From an uncultured Eubacteriales bacterium (lineage in GTDB: Bacteria; Bacillota; Clostridia; Oscillospirales; CAG-272): a DNA stretch of 64,000 bases. Under the pieces are notes generated by a model, which saw only the letters and a program-made list of their open reading frames with translations, was not told the DNA's origin and did not search any database. The stretch spans positions 1 to 64,000 of the forward strand of contig CAKSVM010000007.1 in NCBI GenBank assembly GCA_934503195.1, written 5' to 3'. This document shows, in pieces, positions 1 to 8,873 of the stretch. The first letter of the stretch is position 1. Each line of letters opens with the position of its first letter. The position numbers and the translations under genes were made by a program.

Positions 1-21
1 GCGCCGCGGCGCGCCGGAACA

Positions 22-51
22 CGCGAAGCGCGGCGTTTGCCGCGCTTCGCG
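22..51. other. 13-bp perfect hairpin at the window edge
   Basis: Two 13-base arms (22-34 and 39-51) are perfectly complementary around a GTTT loop. No T-run follows on the + strand, so it may be the stem of a terminator for a gene left of the window, or a small repeat. The rest of 1-184 shows nothing else until the promoter at 185. Confidence 0.5.
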
Positions 52-184
52 TTCACACAGAAACTCGTACGCTGTACGAACGTCAGGAACGCTTTCCGGC
101 GTGATTCCTGATCCGTGTTCACAAGACGGACGTTTTTTACTTTATAAGGTCATAAGCACTTCATAATATTGTTCAAAATTACAC

Positions 185-213
185 TTGAAAAATCGCGCCG
201 AAAGTGCTATAAT
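185..213 (+). promoter_or_regulatory. sigma-A promoter of the cupin regulator operon
   Basis: TTGAAA at 185-190, a 17-bp spacer and TATAAT at 208-213 preceded by TGC (extended -10). Transcription should start near 220, leaving a leader of about 75 nt that contains a GGCGGC/GCCGCC hairpin. The upstream in-frame TTG at 185 is this -35 box, which excludes it as a start codon. Confidence 0.8.
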
Positions 214-295
214 TAAAAAAAATCACGGCGGCCTTCGAAGTCATTTCGGAAACGCCGCCGGAAAACCGCAATTTTTTCTGAAAGGAATAAAAATT

Positions 296-862
296 ATGCT
301 ACCACAAGTCGAACAGATCGCCGCGCGCGTCCGCGAACTCCGCTCGATTCTTGAGATCGACGCCGACCTTGTCGCGTCGAAGATCGGAGTCACCCGCGAG
401 GAATACGACGCCTATGAAAACGGAACGACCGATATCCCGGTCGGAAAGCTCTACCTCATCGCGAACGAGCTTCACGTCGACCCGACCGTGCTTCTTTTGG
501 GAGACGAGCCGCGAATGGTCGATTACACGATAATCCGCGGCGGCAAAGGGCTTGACGTCGAGCGTTACAAAGGCTACAAATTCTCGTCCCTCGCATATAA
601 TTATATCGACCGCGAGATGGAGCCGATGATCGTCACACTTGATCCCACCGACGAAACGCCCGATCTCGTCACCCATGAGGGACAGGAATTTAACCTCGTT
701 TTAGAGGGCACGGTAGCCGTAAATCTCGGCGACCGCGAGTATATTCTGAACGCCGGAGACTCGATGTACTTCAATCCGTCGATCCCGCATGGTCAGCGCG
801 CGATCGGAAAGGTGTCAAAGTTTCTTACGGTCATAAATGAGAACATGAAACGCAAAAAATAA
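296..862 (+). CDS. XRE-family regulator with C-terminal cupin domain
   Basis: A 188-residue protein with an N-terminal helix-turn-helix of the XRE/Cro type (about residues 5-60, ending in a YENG segment) and a C-terminal cupin barrel (about 95-180, with the typical GDS-Y-NPSIPHG stretch). Such proteins bind DNA through the HTH and sense a small ligand through the cupin. The ATG at 296 is chosen because AAAGGA lies just upstream; an in-frame TTG at 185 belongs to the promoter. It lies 11 bp before an acyl-CoA ligase, so control of that gene by its substrate or product is a reasonable inference. The ligand is unknown. Confidence 0.85.
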   Translation: MLPQVEQIAARVRELRSILEIDADLVASKIGVTREEYDAYENGTTDIPVGKLYLIANELHVDPTVLLLGDEPRMVDYTIIRGGKGLDVERYKGYKFSSLAYNYIDREMEPMIVTLDPTDETPDLVTHEGQEFNLVLEGTVAVNLGDREYILNAGDSMYFNPSIPHGQRAIGKVSKFLTVINENMKRKK

Positions 863-873
863 AGGATAAAGCC

Positions 874-2565
874 ATGAATTTTCTGAAAAAATACCTTCCG
901 CGCATAGATTTCAAGAGCTATGAGGACTTCAAGGCGAATTACAGAATCAACATCCCCGATAATTTCAATTTCGGTTATGATATCGTCGACGAATACGCCA
1001 GACTCGAACCGTCAAAGCCCGCGCTCATCTGGCTCAACGACGCGTGGGAAGAGAAGCACTTCACCTTCGGTGACGTCAAGGAGCAGTCCGACCGCATCGC
1101 GAACGTGTTAAAATCGCTCGGAATACATAAGGGCGACCGCGTTCTGTTGATCTTAAAGCAGCGTCCCGAGGTCTGGTTCACGCTCGTCGCGCTCTGCAAG
1201 CTCGGCGCGACCGCGATCCCGGCGTCTTTCCAGCTCACCGAAAAGGATATCATATACCGATGTGACGCTGCCGAGGTGAAGATGATCATCGCGGCCGAGG
1301 ACGAGAATATTATCGGCCACATACAGAATTCGCGCTCGAAGTGCAAGACGCTTAAATACGTCGGACTAGTCGGCGACGACATTTCGGAGCGTTTTGACGA
1401 CTCAATCCTCGATATGCGTAAGCTCACCCGTGAGGCGTCGCCCGATTTCGAGCGTCCGACCGGAGACGAGGCGACAACGAACTTCGATATCATGCTGATG
1501 TATTTCAGCTCGGGAACGACCGGAATGCCGAAGATGATCACGCACAACTTCCTCTATCCGCTCGGCCACATCACGACCGCTCACTACTGGCAGAAGGTCG
1601 AGGACGAGGGACGTCATCTGACTGTCTCCGATTCGGGCTGGGCGAAGTTCGCGTGGGGTAAGATCTATGGTCAGTGGATCTGCGGCGCGGTCAACGTCGC
1701 CTACGATACCGACAAATTCGTCCCGGCGCACCTGCTTCAGGCGATCGACCACTTAAAGCTCACGACCTTCTGCGCGCCGCCGACAATCTACCGTTTCCTC
1801 ATAAAGGAGGATATGTCGGGCTGTGATTTCTCGACGATAAAGCACTGCGGAACCGCGGGCGAGCCGCTCAACCCCGAGGTCGTCAAGCGTTTCAGGGAAG
1901 CGACCGGACTCACGATCTACGAGGGCTTCGGACAGTCCGAATCGACCGTCCTCCTCGCTAACTTCGGCTGGGATGAGATTAAGGTCGGCTCGACCGGAAA
2001 GCCCTCGCCGATCTACGATATCGACATTGTCGACGCGAACGGCAAGCCCTGTGAGGACGGTATCGTCGGATCGATCGTCGTCAAGAACGGCGGATCGCAC
2101 CCCTGCGGACTCTTCATGGAATACCTCAACGATCCCGAGGCCAACGCTAAGGCATGGCACAACGGCGTCTACAACACGGGTGACATGGCGTGGCGCGACT
2201 CGGACGGTTACTTCTGGTTCGAGGGACGCGGCGACGACGTCATCAAATGCTCGGGCTACAGAATCGGTCCGTTCGAGGTCGAGAGCGCGCTTCTGACTCA
2301 TCCGTCGGTGCTTGAATGCGCCGTCACGGCCGTTCCCGATCCGATCCGCGGTCAGGTCGTCAAGGCCACCATCGTCCTCGCCAAGGGCTGGAAGGACAAG
2401 GCGGGTGACGAACTTAAGAAGGAGCTTCAGAACCACGTCAAGGTCACTACCGCGCCCTACAAGTACCCCAGAGTCGTCGAGTTTGTCGATGAGCTTCCGA
2501 AGACTTCAAGCGGAAAGATAAGAAGAGTCGAGATCAGAAAGGCCGACGAGGCAAAGCTGAAATAA
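874..2565 (+). CDS. AMP-forming acyl-CoA synthetase
   Basis: A 563-residue ANL-superfamily ligase: ATP plus a carboxylic acid gives acyl-AMP, then acyl-CoA. Visible motifs are the phosphate-binding loop SSGTTGMPK (about residue 210), YEGFGQSE (about 350), TGD with GRGDDVIKCSGYRIGP (hinge region), and PKTSSGKIRR near residue 547, which carries the catalytic lysine. Length and layout fit medium-chain or acetyl-type acyl-CoA synthetases; the acid cannot be read from sequence. SD AAAGGA precedes the ATG. It follows the cupin regulator by 11 bp and is presumably co-transcribed and regulated with it. Confidence 0.9.
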   Translation: MNFLKKYLPRIDFKSYEDFKANYRINIPDNFNFGYDIVDEYARLEPSKPALIWLNDAWEEKHFTFGDVKEQSDRIANVLKSLGIHKGDRVLLILKQRPEVWFTLVALCKLGATAIPASFQLTEKDIIYRCDAAEVKMIIAAEDENIIGHIQNSRSKCKTLKYVGLVGDDISERFDDSILDMRKLTREASPDFERPTGDEATTNFDIMLMYFSSGTTGMPKMITHNFLYPLGHITTAHYWQKVEDEGRHLTVSDSGWAKFAWGKIYGQWICGAVNVAYDTDKFVPAHLLQAIDHLKLTTFCAPPTIYRFLIKEDMSGCDFSTIKHCGTAGEPLNPEVVKRFREATGLTIYEGFGQSESTVLLANFGWDEIKVGSTGKPSPIYDIDIVDANGKPCEDGIVGSIVVKNGGSHPCGLFMEYLNDPEANAKAWHNGVYNTGDMAWRDSDGYFWFEGRGDDVIKCSGYRIGPFEVESALLTHPSVLECAVTAVPDPIRGQVVKATIVLAKGWKDKAGDELKKELQNHVKVTTAPYKYPRVVEFVDELPKTSSGKIRRVEIRKADEAKLK

Positions 2566-2617
2566 TCATACCGCGATTTCCCCCAAATATATCTGAAAGG
2601 GTTCCCGACCGGGAATT

Positions 2618-3526
2618 GTGACTTTGAAAATGACCTTTGATAAAAATACCGCGCCGATGCTTATCGTCATGGGGCAGTCCAACGCCCACGCGAACGCTAC
2701 CCATCTTCCGGAAAACGAGGTAATACACACCCCGCTGAAGAATGTCTTCGGCCTTTCGCGCGAATACAATCAGACCTACGATCTCTCTGACGTCGTCTGG
2801 AGCGGATTCACGACTGACGGAATGAACCTCGGCGAAACTCAGGACGATACCTGCTGTCTTGCCAACGTCTTCGCCGCGATGTGGCAGAAGGCGATCGACG
2901 GCGGGGCAAAGCTTCCCGATCTTTATGTCATCCAGATCTCGATCGGCGGTCAGGGCATCGCAGAATTTGAGGAACACGGCTGGAATATGTGGTATCCGCT
3001 TCGTGAGCTCCGGATGAAGCCGGGAAGATTCCCCGAGGCCGATATCTCGCTTTATCCGCTGGCGACCGAGATTCTCTCGCTCTCGATGATGAATCTCATC
3101 ACGGCCGGAAAGCGTCCGAAGATCATCGGACTTCACTGGAATCAGTGGGAGACCGAGGTCGGCACCGGCTCGCGCGCCTTCAACGAGGCCGAGAAGAACT
3201 TTGAGAACATCTTCTGGGGCTTCTTCACCGCGCTCGGAAGCGACAGATCCGGAAGGAACATCCCCCTCCGTCTCTATCGTCCGCTCGCTGACGGAGTCTA
3301 TCTTGACGAGCGCAGAGTACGCATGGATAAGATGTCAGAGCTTTTCGACAGCTTCACGAAGAAATATTCCGACTGCGCGGTTTACGATCTTCGCGAGTCG
3401 ACGCTCTGGAACGACACGCCGAAAATTCATGGAATCTACCAGAACGACGGAATCCATTACAACTGCGACGCGCATAGATGGTTCGCGAAGAAGCAGTGGG
3501 ACGAACTTTTCGGAGGCGGCGAATGA
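2618..3526 (+). CDS. SGNH-type (sialate O-acetylesterase-like) hydrolase
   Basis: A 302-residue protein with a GQSN motif at residues 19-22, which carries the nucleophile serine in the DUF303/sialate O-acetylesterase branch of SGNH hydrolases, and a DGIHYN segment near residue 282 that supplies the Asp-x-x-His of the triad. It probably removes acetyl groups from a carbohydrate; the substrate is unknown. No signal peptide is seen, suggesting a cytoplasmic enzyme. The listed start is GTG; an in-frame ATG at 2630 is equally possible and neither has a clear SD. The stop codon overlaps the next gene in an ATGA junction. Confidence 0.65.
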   Translation: MTLKMTFDKNTAPMLIVMGQSNAHANATHLPENEVIHTPLKNVFGLSREYNQTYDLSDVVWSGFTTDGMNLGETQDDTCCLANVFAAMWQKAIDGGAKLPDLYVIQISIGGQGIAEFEEHGWNMWYPLRELRMKPGRFPEADISLYPLATEILSLSMMNLITAGKRPKIIGLHWNQWETEVGTGSRAFNEAEKNFENIFWGFFTALGSDRSGRNIPLRLYRPLADGVYLDERRVRMDKMSELFDSFTKKYSDCAVYDLRESTLWNDTPKIHGIYQNDGIHYNCDAHRWFAKKQWDELFGGGE

Positions 3527-3996
3527 TGGTTCTTGACGAGATTGATTACAAGATAATGCGCTGTCTGAAGAAGAACGCGCGTGAAAAGGCTTCGGCGATC
3601 AGCGAGGAGATCTCGCTCTCGGTCTCGGCGGTCATCGAGCGGATAAGGAAGCTTGAGACGTCCGGGGTGATCACGGGCTATACGGCGATCTTTGACCAGA
3701 AGCAGCTTGGCAACGACATGACCGCCCTGATGGAGGTCAGCCTCGAACATCCGCGCTACTATGACGATTTCTGCGCGCTCGTCGCGAGCATAGACTCGAT
3801 CGTCACCTGCTACTATATGACGGGCGACTACGACTTCATGCTCCGCATCGTGACCGACTCGTCGGACAGTCTGGAGCTTATCCACCGCAGAATCAAGAGC
3901 ATGGAGGGCGTCAGCGCGACCGAGACGCATTTCGTCCTGAAAGGCGTAAAGAATGAATATTCGGTGATCCCAGACAATGATACAAGAAACGATTGA
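3523..3996 (+). CDS. Lrp/AsnC-family transcriptional regulator
   Basis: A 157-residue protein with an N-terminal winged helix-turn-helix (residues 1-60, LDEIDYKIMRCLKKNAR then an SVSAVIERIRKLE recognition helix) and a C-terminal RAM/ACT-like ligand domain with the family GDYDFML signature. Such regulators respond to amino acids. The start at 3523 overlaps the stop of the esterase (ATGA); an adjacent ATG at 3526 also fits. Its last 20 bases overlap alanine racemase, so it may regulate alanine or D-alanine supply, by inference from the overlap only. Confidence 0.9.
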   Translation: MMVLDEIDYKIMRCLKKNAREKASAISEEISLSVSAVIERIRKLETSGVITGYTAIFDQKQLGNDMTALMEVSLEHPRYYDDFCALVASIDSIVTCYYMTGDYDFMLRIVTDSSDSLELIHRRIKSMEGVSATETHFVLKGVKNEYSVIPDNDTRND

Positions 3997-5137
3997 CAGA
4001 AACACAACCCGCGCGTGGGCCGAGATCGACCTCTCGGCGATACGCGAAAATTTCCTCGCGGCAAAGGCGCACGCCGCGAAATTCGGTGCCGACACTCTGG
4101 CGATAATGAAGGCGAACGCCTACGGCCACGGCGCGAAGAGAATTTCGGCCGAGCTTGAAAAGAACTGCGGAGCCGACTGGTTTGCCGTCGCGACGCTTGA
4201 CGAGGCGATTGAGCTTACCGACGCCGGGGTATCCTCGCCGATACTCGTGCTTTCGGAGGTGCATTCTTCGCTCTTTGACGAGCTTTGCACGCACGATCAC
4301 ATTTTCACGAGCATATTCAGATACGAGAGCGCGAGGGCACTCTCTGACGCGGCTCTGAGAGCCGGGAAGACGATGAGATATTTCCTCGCCGTCGACACCG
4401 GAATGTCGCGAATCGGCTTTGAGTGCGTCGGTGACAAGAAGAAAAGGAGCCTTGAAACGATAGCCACGATCTCAAAGCTCCCATCGATAGTCTGCGGCGG
4501 CATATTCAGCCATTTCGCCTGCGCGGATGAGGTCGACAAGACCTCGGCGATGTGTCAGAAGGCGAGATTTGACGATTTTCTCACCGGGCTTAAAAAGCTC
4601 GGAATCGATCCGCCGATAAAGAGCATCTGCAACAGCGCGGCTCTGACCGAAATGGAATTCACGGACAAATACAATCTCGTCCGCGAGGGAATCGGAATCT
4701 ACGGTCTCTCGCCGTCCGAGGACGTGAAGAATATCCTCGGCTTCAGACCCGCCATGAGCCTCAAGGCGCGCGTGACCGACGTGAAGACTCTCCCGGCCGG
4801 AGTCGGTATCAGCTACGGCCACACTTTCGTGACTACCCGCGAGACCCGCGTGGCGACGGTTCCGTACGGCTACGCCGACGGTTATCCGAGACTTCTCTCA
4901 AACCGCGCCGGAGTCATAATCGAAGGTAAATACGCGCCGATTCTCGGCCGCGTCTGCATGGATCAGATGATGGTCGATGTAACCGATATTCCTGACGCGA
5001 AAATCGACTCGGTGGCGACCCTGATGGGTGCGGACGAGAGGATTAGCGCGGATCATCTGGCTAAGATGATCGGCACGATCGGATACGAGCTGATCTGCGC
5101 CGTCTCGCCGAGAATCCCGAGAATTTATCTCAACTAG
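3977..5137 (+). CDS. alr: alanine racemase
   Basis: A 386-residue PLP enzyme interconverting L- and D-alanine for peptidoglycan. The PLP lysine lies in MKANAYGHG (K45). The second catalytic base, a tyrosine, lies in GISYGHTF near residue 280. The barrel and C-terminal beta domain are both present and the length is typical of Alr. It starts inside the end of the Lrp-type gene (20-bp overlap), implying translational coupling. It ends the 0.3-5.1 kb gene string; the next gene has its own promoter. Confidence 0.95.
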   Translation: MIQETIDRNTTRAWAEIDLSAIRENFLAAKAHAAKFGADTLAIMKANAYGHGAKRISAELEKNCGADWFAVATLDEAIELTDAGVSSPILVLSEVHSSLFDELCTHDHIFTSIFRYESARALSDAALRAGKTMRYFLAVDTGMSRIGFECVGDKKKRSLETIATISKLPSIVCGGIFSHFACADEVDKTSAMCQKARFDDFLTGLKKLGIDPPIKSICNSAALTEMEFTDKYNLVREGIGIYGLSPSEDVKNILGFRPAMSLKARVTDVKTLPAGVGISYGHTFVTTRETRVATVPYGYADGYPRLLSNRAGVIIEGKYAPILGRVCMDQMMVDVTDIPDAKIDSVATLMGADERISADHLAKMIGTIGYELICAVSPRIPRIYLN

Positions 5138-5184
5138 TCCGTTCACAAAAAATTTTCTATTTCTGCGGATTTTTTTGCGAAAAC

Positions 5185-5253
5185 CTATTGCAATTTCCGC
5201 GGAAATGTGGTATACTAAAGCGTATGAATCATTGCATATGGAAATTGCAATAG
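5185..5253 (+). promoter_or_regulatory. rpmE promoter embedded in nested inverted repeats
   Basis: TTGCAA (5188-5193), 17 bp, TATACT (5211-5216) preceded by TGTGG. A 14-bp perfect palindrome, ATTTCCGCGGAAAT, fills 5193-5206 in the spacer. A separate 14-bp perfect inverted repeat pairs 5185-5198, across the -35, with 5240-5253 in the leader. This is operator-like architecture for a ribosomal protein gene. The leader (about 5223-5274) can also form a small TTGCA/TGCAA hairpin, so an L31-type autoregulatory leader is a second possibility. Confidence 0.75.
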
Positions 5254-5274
5254 AAATTGAGAGGTGTTCATAAA

Positions 5275-5478
5275 ATGAAGGAAGGAATCCATCCCGAATA
5301 CAAGGAAGTTACAATAAAGTGCGCTTGCGGCGAGACTGTTGTGACCAAGTCCACAAAGGGCGATATGAGAGTTGAAATCTGCTCGAAGTGCCATCCGTTC
5401 TTCACCGGCAAGCAGAAGCTCGTCGATGCTGGCGGACGTGTGGATAAGTTCAAGAAGCGTCTTAACCAGAGCAAGTAA
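5275..5478 (+). CDS. rpmE: 50S ribosomal protein L31 (zinc-binding form)
   Basis: A 67-residue L31 with the characteristic MKEGIHPEY start and all four zinc-ligand cysteines (CAC near residue 15 and CSKC near 36). It is therefore the C+ form, which holds zinc; paralogues lacking the cysteines replace it under zinc starvation in other Bacillota. The ATG at 5275 follows GAGGTG at good spacing. It is a single-gene unit: its own promoter upstream and an intrinsic terminator downstream. Confidence 0.97.
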   Translation: MKEGIHPEYKEVTIKCACGETVVTKSTKGDMRVEICSKCHPFFTGKQKLVDAGGRVDKFKKRLNQSK

Positions 5479-5510
5479 TTGCGGAAAACTTCTTTATTCT
5501 GAAGTAAAAG

Positions 5511-5550
5511 ATTCCCGCGCACTTTTGTTGTGCCGCGGGAATTTTTGTTT
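5511..5550 (+). terminator. intrinsic terminator of rpmE
   Basis: Arms ATTCCCGCG and CGCGGGAAT, extended by GCAC/GTGC pairing, are followed by a run of T on the + strand. It closes the rpmE unit 30 bp upstream of hflX. Confidence 0.9.
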
Positions 5551-5581
5551 TTTCGCGTCATTTTGAAAGGAGAACAACTCT

Positions 5582-6898
5582 ATGGAACAGGAAAACAATC
5601 AGACAAACGATTTCGAACGCGCGGTTCTCGTCGCGGTCGACACCGATGATATGAAGGACGGGGAATGCGAGGTCTCGCTTGCCGAGCTTGAAAGGCTTCT
5701 CGACACGGCGGGCGGAAGCGTCTTCGCCAAGGTCGTGCAGGTTCTCGACCATCCGAATCACAAGACCTGCATCGGAAGCGGAAAGCTCTCCGAGCTTTCG
5801 TCGCTTGTAAAGGCCAATGACATAAAACTCGTCGTTTTCGACTGCGAGCTTTCGCCCGCGCAGATAAAGAACATCGAGGACGGAATCGGCGCCGACAATC
5901 TGCGGGTTCTCGACCGCTCGATGCTGATACTCGATATCTTCGCGCTCCACGCGACCTCTGCCGAGGGAAAGCTTCAGGTCGAACTCGCGCAGTTAAAATA
6001 CACCGCGCCGAGACTCATTGGAAAGGGCGCGGAGCTTTCGAGACTCGGCGGCGGAATCGGAACCCGCGGACCGGGTGAGTCAAAGCTCGAAACCGACCGC
6101 CGCCACTTAAAACGCCGCGCCGAGCAGCTTGAGTCGGAGCTCGCCGACCTCGACCGAAGCCGTCTTGTCAAGCGCAAGGCGCGCGAACGCTCGGGAATCA
6201 AGAAGGTCGCGATTGTCGGCTACACGAACGCCGGAAAGTCAACGCTTCTCAATAAGCTCACCGACGCCGGAATCCTCGCCGAGGACAAGCTCTTCGCGAC
6301 GCTCGACCCGACGACGCGCAAATTCACGCTCCCATGCGGAGTCGACATTCTCCTGACCGACACGGTCGGATTCATCAGAAATCTTCCGCATCACCTCATA
6401 AACGCCTTCAAATCGACGCTCGACGAGGCGGTTTTCGCCGATATAATCATGATCCTGACCGACGCGTCGGATCCAGAGGCGACAAATCAGCTCGCCGTTA
6501 CCGAAAAGCTCCTCGCCGAGCTCGGCGCGGGCGACAAACCGACGATTTATGTCTACAACAAATGCGATCGCGCCGAGTCGGGCTTCGGACACATAAAGCT
6601 CGCGCCCGACTCGAACTCGGTTGCGGTGTCGGCTCTGACCGGTGACGGACTTGATCTCCTCGTCGCGAAGCTTGAGGAGATGGTTCAGAACGGAAAATCG
6701 ACCGAAACCTTCGTCATTCCGAACTCCGAACAGGGAATCGTTAATCGTCTCTACTCGTCGGCCGAGGTCATCGACGTTGATTACGGAAGCGAGTCGGTCA
6801 CTGTGAAGGCGACGGTCGACGCGAAGATCCGAGGACAGTACGACAAATATCGCGTGAAAGCCGAGGGTGAAGATGCCGAAGAAGACGAAGAATATTGA
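5582..6898 (+). CDS. hflX: GTPase HflX
   Basis: A 438-residue translation-factor GTPase that binds the 50S subunit and rescues or splits stalled or hibernating ribosomes. An N-terminal HflX domain ends in the glycine-rich loop LGGGIGTRGPGESKLE (near residue 160), followed by a coiled linker and the G domain: GYTNAGKST (about 213-221), DTVGFI (about 260) and NKCD (about 326). SD AAAGGAG precedes the ATG. Its last 26 bases overlap the next gene, giving coupling. Confidence 0.96.
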   Translation: MEQENNQTNDFERAVLVAVDTDDMKDGECEVSLAELERLLDTAGGSVFAKVVQVLDHPNHKTCIGSGKLSELSSLVKANDIKLVVFDCELSPAQIKNIEDGIGADNLRVLDRSMLILDIFALHATSAEGKLQVELAQLKYTAPRLIGKGAELSRLGGGIGTRGPGESKLETDRRHLKRRAEQLESELADLDRSRLVKRKARERSGIKKVAIVGYTNAGKSTLLNKLTDAGILAEDKLFATLDPTTRKFTLPCGVDILLTDTVGFIRNLPHHLINAFKSTLDEAVFADIIMILTDASDPEATNQLAVTEKLLAELGAGDKPTIYVYNKCDRAESGFGHIKLAPDSNSVAVSALTGDGLDLLVAKLEEMVQNGKSTETFVIPNSEQGIVNRLYSSAEVIDVDYGSESVTVKATVDAKIRGQYDKYRVKAEGEDAEEDEEY

Positions 6899-7532
6899 GT
6901 CTGCCGAAGCCCCGAAGCTCTACACGACGCTCGCCAGGGAGGCGAGCGGTGAGCTTACCGAGAAAAAATCGGTCTTCATCGGTTACGCGAGTCCGGTGAA
7001 GAGCGAGAAGGAAGCGATCGATTTCATCGCGAAGATCCGAAAGAAGCATTCCGACGCGAGACACAATGTTTACGCCTATCAGCTGAACGGCGGCGGAATC
7101 GCGAGATATTCCGACGACGGCGAGCCTCAGGGAACGGCCGGGGTTCCGGTTCTCGACGTGATAAAAAAGAGCGGCACGGACGATTGTGTGATTGTCGTGA
7201 CGAGATATTTCGGCGGAATTCTGCTCGGCACTGGCGGACTTGTGCGCGCTTATTCGGCGGCGGCGAAGCTCGCGATCGACGCGGCTGAGGTTGTGACCTA
7301 TGAGTCCTTTACCGAGTTTTCGGTGAAATGCGACTATTCGGCTTATCAGAAGCTCGAGGCCGAGCTTCCGAAATACGGAGTCAAGACCGATTCGGTCGAT
7401 TTCGGCGGCGAGGTCGTGTTGAAGCTCGCCATCAAGGCGGTCAGGTTCGACGAATTCTCCGCGCGGATTTCTGAGATGTTCGCCGGACGGATAAAGCCGG
7501 AAGTCACGGGCGAGAGATTCGACTACAGATAG
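6873..7532 (+). CDS. YigZ/IMPACT family protein
   Basis: A 219-residue member of the UPF0029 (YigZ, IMPACT N-terminal) family, recognised by the core DDGEPQGTAGVPVL and the following TRYFGGILLGTGGLVRAYS. A C-terminal ferredoxin-like domain (about 145-215) completes the usual two-domain layout. The biochemical role is uncertain; eukaryotic IMPACT acts on translational stress signalling. The ATG at 6873 is preferred over GTG at 6867 because GAGGG lies at proper distance. It overlaps hflX, supporting a ribosome-linked role by association. Confidence 0.88.
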   Translation: MPKKTKNIESAEAPKLYTTLAREASGELTEKKSVFIGYASPVKSEKEAIDFIAKIRKKHSDARHNVYAYQLNGGGIARYSDDGEPQGTAGVPVLDVIKKSGTDDCVIVVTRYFGGILLGTGGLVRAYSAAAKLAIDAAEVVTYESFTEFSVKCDYSAYQKLEAELPKYGVKTDSVDFGGEVVLKLAIKAVRFDEFSARISEMFAGRIKPEVTGERFDYR

Positions 7533-7541
7533 GAGGACGGC

Positions 7542-8291
7542 ATGATAACCGAATCATATGACATTTCCACAGACCCGGTGATAAGTCTCCGCGACTTCTA
7601 CGGTGAGCAAAAACACATCGTCGACACTTGTATTATCGTCCTGTCGCGCGTAATAAGCGACACGATCCACGAGAGCTTCGACTGCGTGAAGATCGGCGAG
7701 ATCGGCGCGTGCAACGGGAATATTCCGGTTTATTCGTTCGTGTATCATGGGAAGAAGCTCGCGTTCTATCTGAGTCCGCTCGGCTCGACGCTCGCGGCGC
7801 AGTGCTGTATCGAGGCAAACTGGATTACCGGCGCGAAGAATTTCATCATGTTCGGCTCGTGCGGAAGCCTTGACCGCGAAAAGACAGACGGGAGATTCAT
7901 AATCCCGACCGAGAGCCGCCGCGACGAGGGAATGTCATATCACTACGCGCCGCCCGCGGATTATATAACGATACGGAATTCCGGAAGGCTTTCTGAGATC
8001 TTCGACGAACTCGCGGTGCCGTATGTCATGGGGCGGGTCTGGACGACAGACGCGATGCTCCGCGAGACGCGCGGACTCGTCGCGAAACGTCAGAGCGAAG
8101 GCTGTGTTGCGGTCGAGATGGAGCTTGCCGGAGTGCAGGCGGTCTGTGATTTCTATGGCTTCGAGCTCTACGACTTTCTGGCGGCGGGCGACGTTCTTTC
8201 CGGGGAGGTTTACTCGAACGCCGGACTTCACAACGCGAATCACAATACCGACAAGCTCTTCATCGCGCTTGAAGTTGCGGGACGGATATAA
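7542..8291 (+). CDS. nucleoside phosphorylase family protein
   Basis: A 249-residue PNP/UDP-type phosphorylase, cleaving a purine or pyrimidine nucleoside with phosphate. Supporting segments are GSCGSL (phosphate/ribose pocket, about residue 106), VEMELAGVQAVC (ribose-binding Glu and Met, about 190) and AAGDVLSGE (base-binding Asp, about 215). Base preference cannot be fixed; uridine phosphorylase-like proteins are closest in my judgement. SD AGGAGG lies 6 bp before the ATG and 9 bp after the YigZ gene, so it shares that operon. Confidence 0.82.
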   Translation: MITESYDISTDPVISLRDFYGEQKHIVDTCIIVLSRVISDTIHESFDCVKIGEIGACNGNIPVYSFVYHGKKLAFYLSPLGSTLAAQCCIEANWITGAKNFIMFGSCGSLDREKTDGRFIIPTESRRDEGMSYHYAPPADYITIRNSGRLSEIFDELAVPYVMGRVWTTDAMLRETRGLVAKRQSEGCVAVEMELAGVQAVCDFYGFELYDFLAAGDVLSGEVYSNAGLHNANHNTDKLFIALEVAGRI

Positions 8292-8300
8292 TGGATATAT

Positions 8301-8330
8301 TAAAGTCCGCCGCGTGAGCGGCGGACTTTA
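8301..8330. terminator. bidirectional terminator
   Basis: A 13-bp perfect stem (8301-8313 with 8318-8330) and GTGA loop lie between convergent genes. Flanking A/T runs allow it to work for the phosphorylase on + and the unknown gene ending at 8334 on -. Confidence 0.85.
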
Positions 8331-8333
8331 ATT

Positions 8334-8873
8334 TCAGATTGAATGTATTATTTTACCGTTTGCCTTTGCGTCAAGATAAAGATCCTTGAAAAAACCTCTG
8401 TATCCTGCTCCGAGCTTTACCGGGTACTCCGAGAGGAGTCCGCTTGTAATGATTATTCCGCGGAATGGCAGAAGGACGGTTCTTACAGTCGCGGGAAGGT
8501 GTCCGGGAGGAAGCATTTCGGAGTATGGAGTCATTATACCGCTCACCATGTATACGCTGGAGTCTGAGGAAATGAATACCGATCCTCTTTTCAGATGCCT
8601 TTCGATGACATATGTACCGGGAAGGCATCGTTTCCATCCGGTCAATATGAGCTTGTGTTCATCAGGAAGGTCGGCTGTTTTCAGAAACTGATCAATAACC
8701 TTTGTGTTTGACCAGACATAGTCGGTGATCGACATGATCACCTCGAGTGGGTACGCATCAGGATTATCAGAATCCGGAGCGTCGGGTTCTATCTTGTATC
8801 GCTTGTTCGCGTATCTGGCGAGTGGGATGATCAGATCATAAAACAGTTCAGCGTCATTAGGACTGAGTATCAT
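8334..8873 (-). CDS. conserved protein of unknown function
   Basis: A 179-residue protein without signal peptide or membrane segment. It starts MILSPNDAELFYDL and has a central WKRC-LPGTYVIERHLKRGSVFIS stretch that I recall from a family common in Clostridia, but to which I cannot attach a function. SD GAGGAG lies 7 bp upstream. Its first 17 bases overlap the end of ricT, so it is translated with that gene. No catalytic motif is evident; alternating aromatic and Gly residues in the second half suggest a beta-rich fold. Confidence 0.8.
   Translation of the reverse strand: MILSPNDAELFYDLIIPLARYANKRYKIEPDAPDSDNPDAYPLEVIMSITDYVWSNTKVIDQFLKTADLPDEHKLILTGWKRCLPGTYVIERHLKRGSVFISSDSSVYMVSGIMTPYSEMLPPGHLPATVRTVLLPFRGIIITSGLLSEYPVKLGAGYRGFFKDLYLDAKANGKIIHSI

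Noticed and set aside
22..51. Hairpin considered as a CRISPR repeat
   Set aside because: Single copy, no spacing pattern and no cas genes.
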